Shown piece by piece: positions 30,158 through 32,218 of a stretch of 32,218 nucleotides of DNA (the first letter of the stretch is position 1; every line of letters starts with the position of its first letter). The stretch is taken from positions 29,628 to 61,845 of the forward strand of contig MEZX01000002.1 of the NCBI GenBank assembly GCA_001774395.1, in the 5' to 3' direction. The position numbers were made by a program, and so were the translations under genes. The notes under the pieces are model-generated. The model saw only the letters and a list, made by a program, of their open reading frames with translations. It was not told where the DNA came from and searched no databases. This stretch comes from Candidatus Berkelbacteria bacterium RIFCSPLOWO2_01_FULL_50_28. Its GTDB lineage: Bacteria; Patescibacteriota; UBA1384; 2-12-FULL-50-11.

Positions 30158-32194
30158 CTACGGCCCTAGATAGTCTTCCGGGGCGACGAGTACATCGCGC
30201 GGTTTGGCACCGTCAGGCGGGCCAATAACCCCTTGCTCTTCCAGCAAGTCCAACAGCCGCGCTGCGCGGGCGTAGCCAACTTTCAAACGGCGCTGCATCA
30301 AACTCGCCGAAGCCTTGCCAGCTTGAATAACTAACTGACGCGCTTCGTTATAAAGCTCGTCGTCACTGGTATCGTGCGTGCCAGTGCTGTGGCCTCCCAC
30401 AACAGCTGAGCGATAAGTTGTAATTGAGTCATCACTTACTGCCGGCGCTTGTTTGCGCACAAAGTCCGCCACCGCTCGAATCTCCTTATCCTTCAAAAAC
30501 ACCCCTTGGATACGCTTCGGCTGCGGTCGGTCGCTGGTAACAAAGAGCATATCGCCTCGCCCAAGCAGTTTTTCCGCTCCAGCCTGATCCAAAATGGTCC
30601 GGGAGTCGGCGTTCGAAGCGACGGCGAAGGCAATTCGAGCGGTGATGTTAGCTTTGATAAGCCCCGTAATAACATCTACCGACGGTCGCTGGGTCGCGAC
30701 AATTAGGTGAATTCCCACCGCCCGCGCCATCTGAGCCAATCGCACAATCGAGGCTTCTACCTCGTTGGCGGCCTGAGCCATCAGATCGGCCAGTTCGTCG
30801 ATTACCACTATAATATAGGGCATTTTCGCTCCGCCCTCTGGAATCGATTCGTTGTAGGCGTCGATGTTGCGCCGGTTGTGCGCGGCGAGCAGCTCGTAGC
30901 GGCGTTCCATCTCCGCCACCGCCCAGCGCAGCGCCGAAATGGTCTTGTCTGTTTCAGTGATAACCGGCGTTAACAGGTGGGCGATACTGTTGTACTCGGC
31001 AAACTCCACGCGCTTCGGGTCAACAAGCAGTAAGCGCAGATCTTGCGGTGAATTTCGAAATAGCAGATTTATTAGCACCGAGTTCATACAAACCGACTTA
31101 CCCGAACCGGTGGCGCCAGCAATTAGCAAGTGCGGCATTTTTTTCAAATCAGTGGCGACGACGTGACCGGCAACGTCCCGTCCCAATCCAAGAGCCAAGC
31201 TTGAATCGATATCTTTATAGTCTGACGCTTCCAGCACTTCGCGCAGTGAAACGGTCGCTGCTTTTTTATTCGGCACTTCAATTCCCACGAGCGATTTGCC
31301 AGGGATCGGCGCTTCGATACGAATCGGGTGGGCGGCCAGGGCCAAAGCAACGTCGTTGGCCCGAGCGGTAATGTTAGACAGCTTCACCCCTTCCGACGGT
31401 TTCAGAGTGTACTGCGTCAAGGCCGGTCCGATGTTGACCTCGCTCATCGCCACTTCAATACCAAAATCTTTCAAGGTTTTTTTGATTGTTTCGACGTTTT
31501 TGCCAATGTCGCCGGCTTCGGCTTTAGTTTCAGTGCCGTACTCAAGCAAATCTAACGATGGAAACTCCCAGTTCCCGCTCGGCGCCACAAGCGCTACACC
31601 ACCGGCCATCGAACGATCCGGCCCCATTGAGCGCACCGGCACTCTTGGCTGGTTGATTTTCACCCCAAGCTGCTTGGCGCCACCGATCTTGAGACGTTCA
31701 AGAATCGAACGGAACGAGGCGTTCAGAGCAAGCAGAGCTGCCACAACGGCGGCGGCGATAAGGATAATTAGCCCGCCGATCGGCCCGGCAATTGAAACGA
31801 ATACCCCTTTTACTCCATCACCAACCGAGCCGCCGTACGAGCCAAACATCGCCGGCACCAACAGAAATAGCAGTACGACGCCGATAACGCTGGTGGCGCG
31901 CATAAATTCACTGCGCAGTAATAGTAACCGGATACCGACGTAAATTAGAACGAACGGTACGGCGTACGACAGGACGCCAAAAAGCGAATTGGCGATATTC
32001 AAAAACGCCAAACCGAAACCGCCAGCCAGGCCGAAAAGTCCTAGCGCAAACAGTACGCCAAAAACTAGCAAAATGATTGCCGCAATCTCTCGAGCCGTGT
32101 CGGGCTCTACCGCCCAAACCATATTGTCCCAGATTGTTGGAACACGCCGCTTTCGCCGGCTACCGTAACGCCGTCTTCTACCAAACAAACCCAT
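30158..32194 (-). CDS. ftsK: DNA translocase FtsK/SpoIIIE
   Basis: 678 residues from the ATG at 32194 (the TTG just before is in frame). Septum-located ATP-driven DNA pump that clears the chromosome during division. N-terminus: basic residues, then four membrane helices (about 38-160, e.g. IAAIILLVFGVLFALGLFGL and VIGVVLLFLLVPAMFG). A short linker follows instead of the long Pro/Gln linker of E. coli FtsK. Motor: alpha domain (ALTQYTLKPSEGVKLSNITA), Walker A GATGSGKS (360-367), DPKRVEF, Walker B IIVVIDELADLM, ARAVGIHLIVATQRPSVDVI. The C-terminal gamma winged helix (ELYNEARQLVIQAGKASASL, QRRLKVGYARAARLLDLLEE) for KOPS-like sequences is complete. There is no ribosome site; TATACT lies seven bases before the ATG. 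Confidence 0.97.
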   Translation of the reverse strand: MGLFGRRRRYGSRRKRRVPTIWDNMVWAVEPDTAREIAAIILLVFGVLFALGLFGLAGGFGLAFLNIANSLFGVLSYAVPFVLIYVGIRLLLLRSEFMRATSVIGVVLLFLLVPAMFGSYGGSVGDGVKGVFVSIAGPIGGLIILIAAAVVAALLALNASFRSILERLKIGGAKQLGVKINQPRVPVRSMGPDRSMAGGVALVAPSGNWEFPSLDLLEYGTETKAEAGDIGKNVETIKKTLKDFGIEVAMSEVNIGPALTQYTLKPSEGVKLSNITARANDVALALAAHPIRIEAPIPGKSLVGIEVPNKKAATVSLREVLEASDYKDIDSSLALGLGRDVAGHVVATDLKKMPHLLIAGATGSGKSVCMNSVLINLLFRNSPQDLRLLLVDPKRVEFAEYNSIAHLLTPVITETDKTISALRWAVAEMERRYELLAAHNRRNIDAYNESIPEGGAKMPYIIVVIDELADLMAQAANEVEASIVRLAQMARAVGIHLIVATQRPSVDVITGLIKANITARIAFAVASNADSRTILDQAGAEKLLGRGDMLFVTSDRPQPKRIQGVFLKDKEIRAVADFVRKQAPAVSDDSITTYRSAVVGGHSTGTHDTSDDELYNEARQLVIQAGKASASLMQRRLKVGYARAARLLDLLEEQGVIGPPDGAKPRDVLVAPEDYLGP

Positions 32195-32201
32195 CAACAG
32201 C

Positions 32202-32207
32202 AGTATA
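32202..32207 (-). promoter_or_regulatory. -10 element of a leaderless ftsK promoter
   Basis: Minus strand TATACT, then GCTGTTG, then ATG at 32194. It matches the consensus in five of six bases. The -35 region lies beyond the window. Confidence 0.55.
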
Positions 32208-32218
32208 CCTGCTGGAGA

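Overview
The window reads as a chromosomal segment of a Candidate Phyla Radiation (Patescibacteria-type) bacterium with the standard genetic code and roughly balanced base composition. This is inferred from content: compact core genes (dnaG, rpoD, recA, recX, ftsK, ppsA) lie among very large proteins of unknown function, a DUF5663-type small protein, small exported proteins with one membrane anchor, a 53-residue Cys-rich protein, and short-word repeats both between and inside genes. I cannot place it more finely.

Layout. 1-1170: a PgeF/YfiH laccase-domain protein (5' end probably cut by the window edge) and an orphan XRE regulator with a perfect palindromic operator. 1420-2647: a GC-rich, self-contained cassette for a collagen-like membrane protein. 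2659-9786 (minus): a macromolecular-synthesis operon, dnaG > 39-codon linker ORF > rpoD > DUF5663-like > 1235-residue membrane protein. 9830-9919: tRNA-Ser(GGA). 10022-10842: a second GC-rich cassette of unknown function. 10967-14561 (plus): Cys-rich mini-protein, VOC protein, tag, and a large secreted subtilase. 14707-20928 (minus): a 1460-residue protein with seven exact-period 42-residue repeats, a SIMPL-domain protein, and a PepSY-PepSY-cupredoxin protein. 21077-22111: a membrane-anchored TIM-barrel glycosidase-like protein. 22114-25733 (minus): a duplicated tail of ppsA, a four-helix membrane protein, ppsA and recX. 25856-29449: recA and a RodZ-like protein, flanked by two paralogous exported proteins. 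29690-32194 (minus): a small membrane protein, a heavily structured non-coding stretch, and ftsK.

How the genes work together. Replication priming (DnaG) and transcription initiation (RpoD) appear tightly coupled through overlapping ATGA stop/start junctions. Recombination (RecA, RecX), chromosome partition (FtsK) and cell-shape/envelope functions (RodZ-like, exported anchored proteins) cluster at the right end. The exported set (subtilase, glycosidase-like, SIMPL, PepSY-cupredoxin, paralog pair) fits a small cell that invests in its surface.

Two translation-start classes are visible. One has a clear AGGAGG-like ribosome binding site. The other has none, and instead a -10-like hexamer lies about 6-7 bases before the start codon, suggesting leaderless mRNA (XRE, the 1460-residue protein, SIMPL, glycosidase-like, recX, ftsK, and less clearly dnaG and the RodZ-like gene). 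All assignments come from reading the sequence; no database search or folding program was run.
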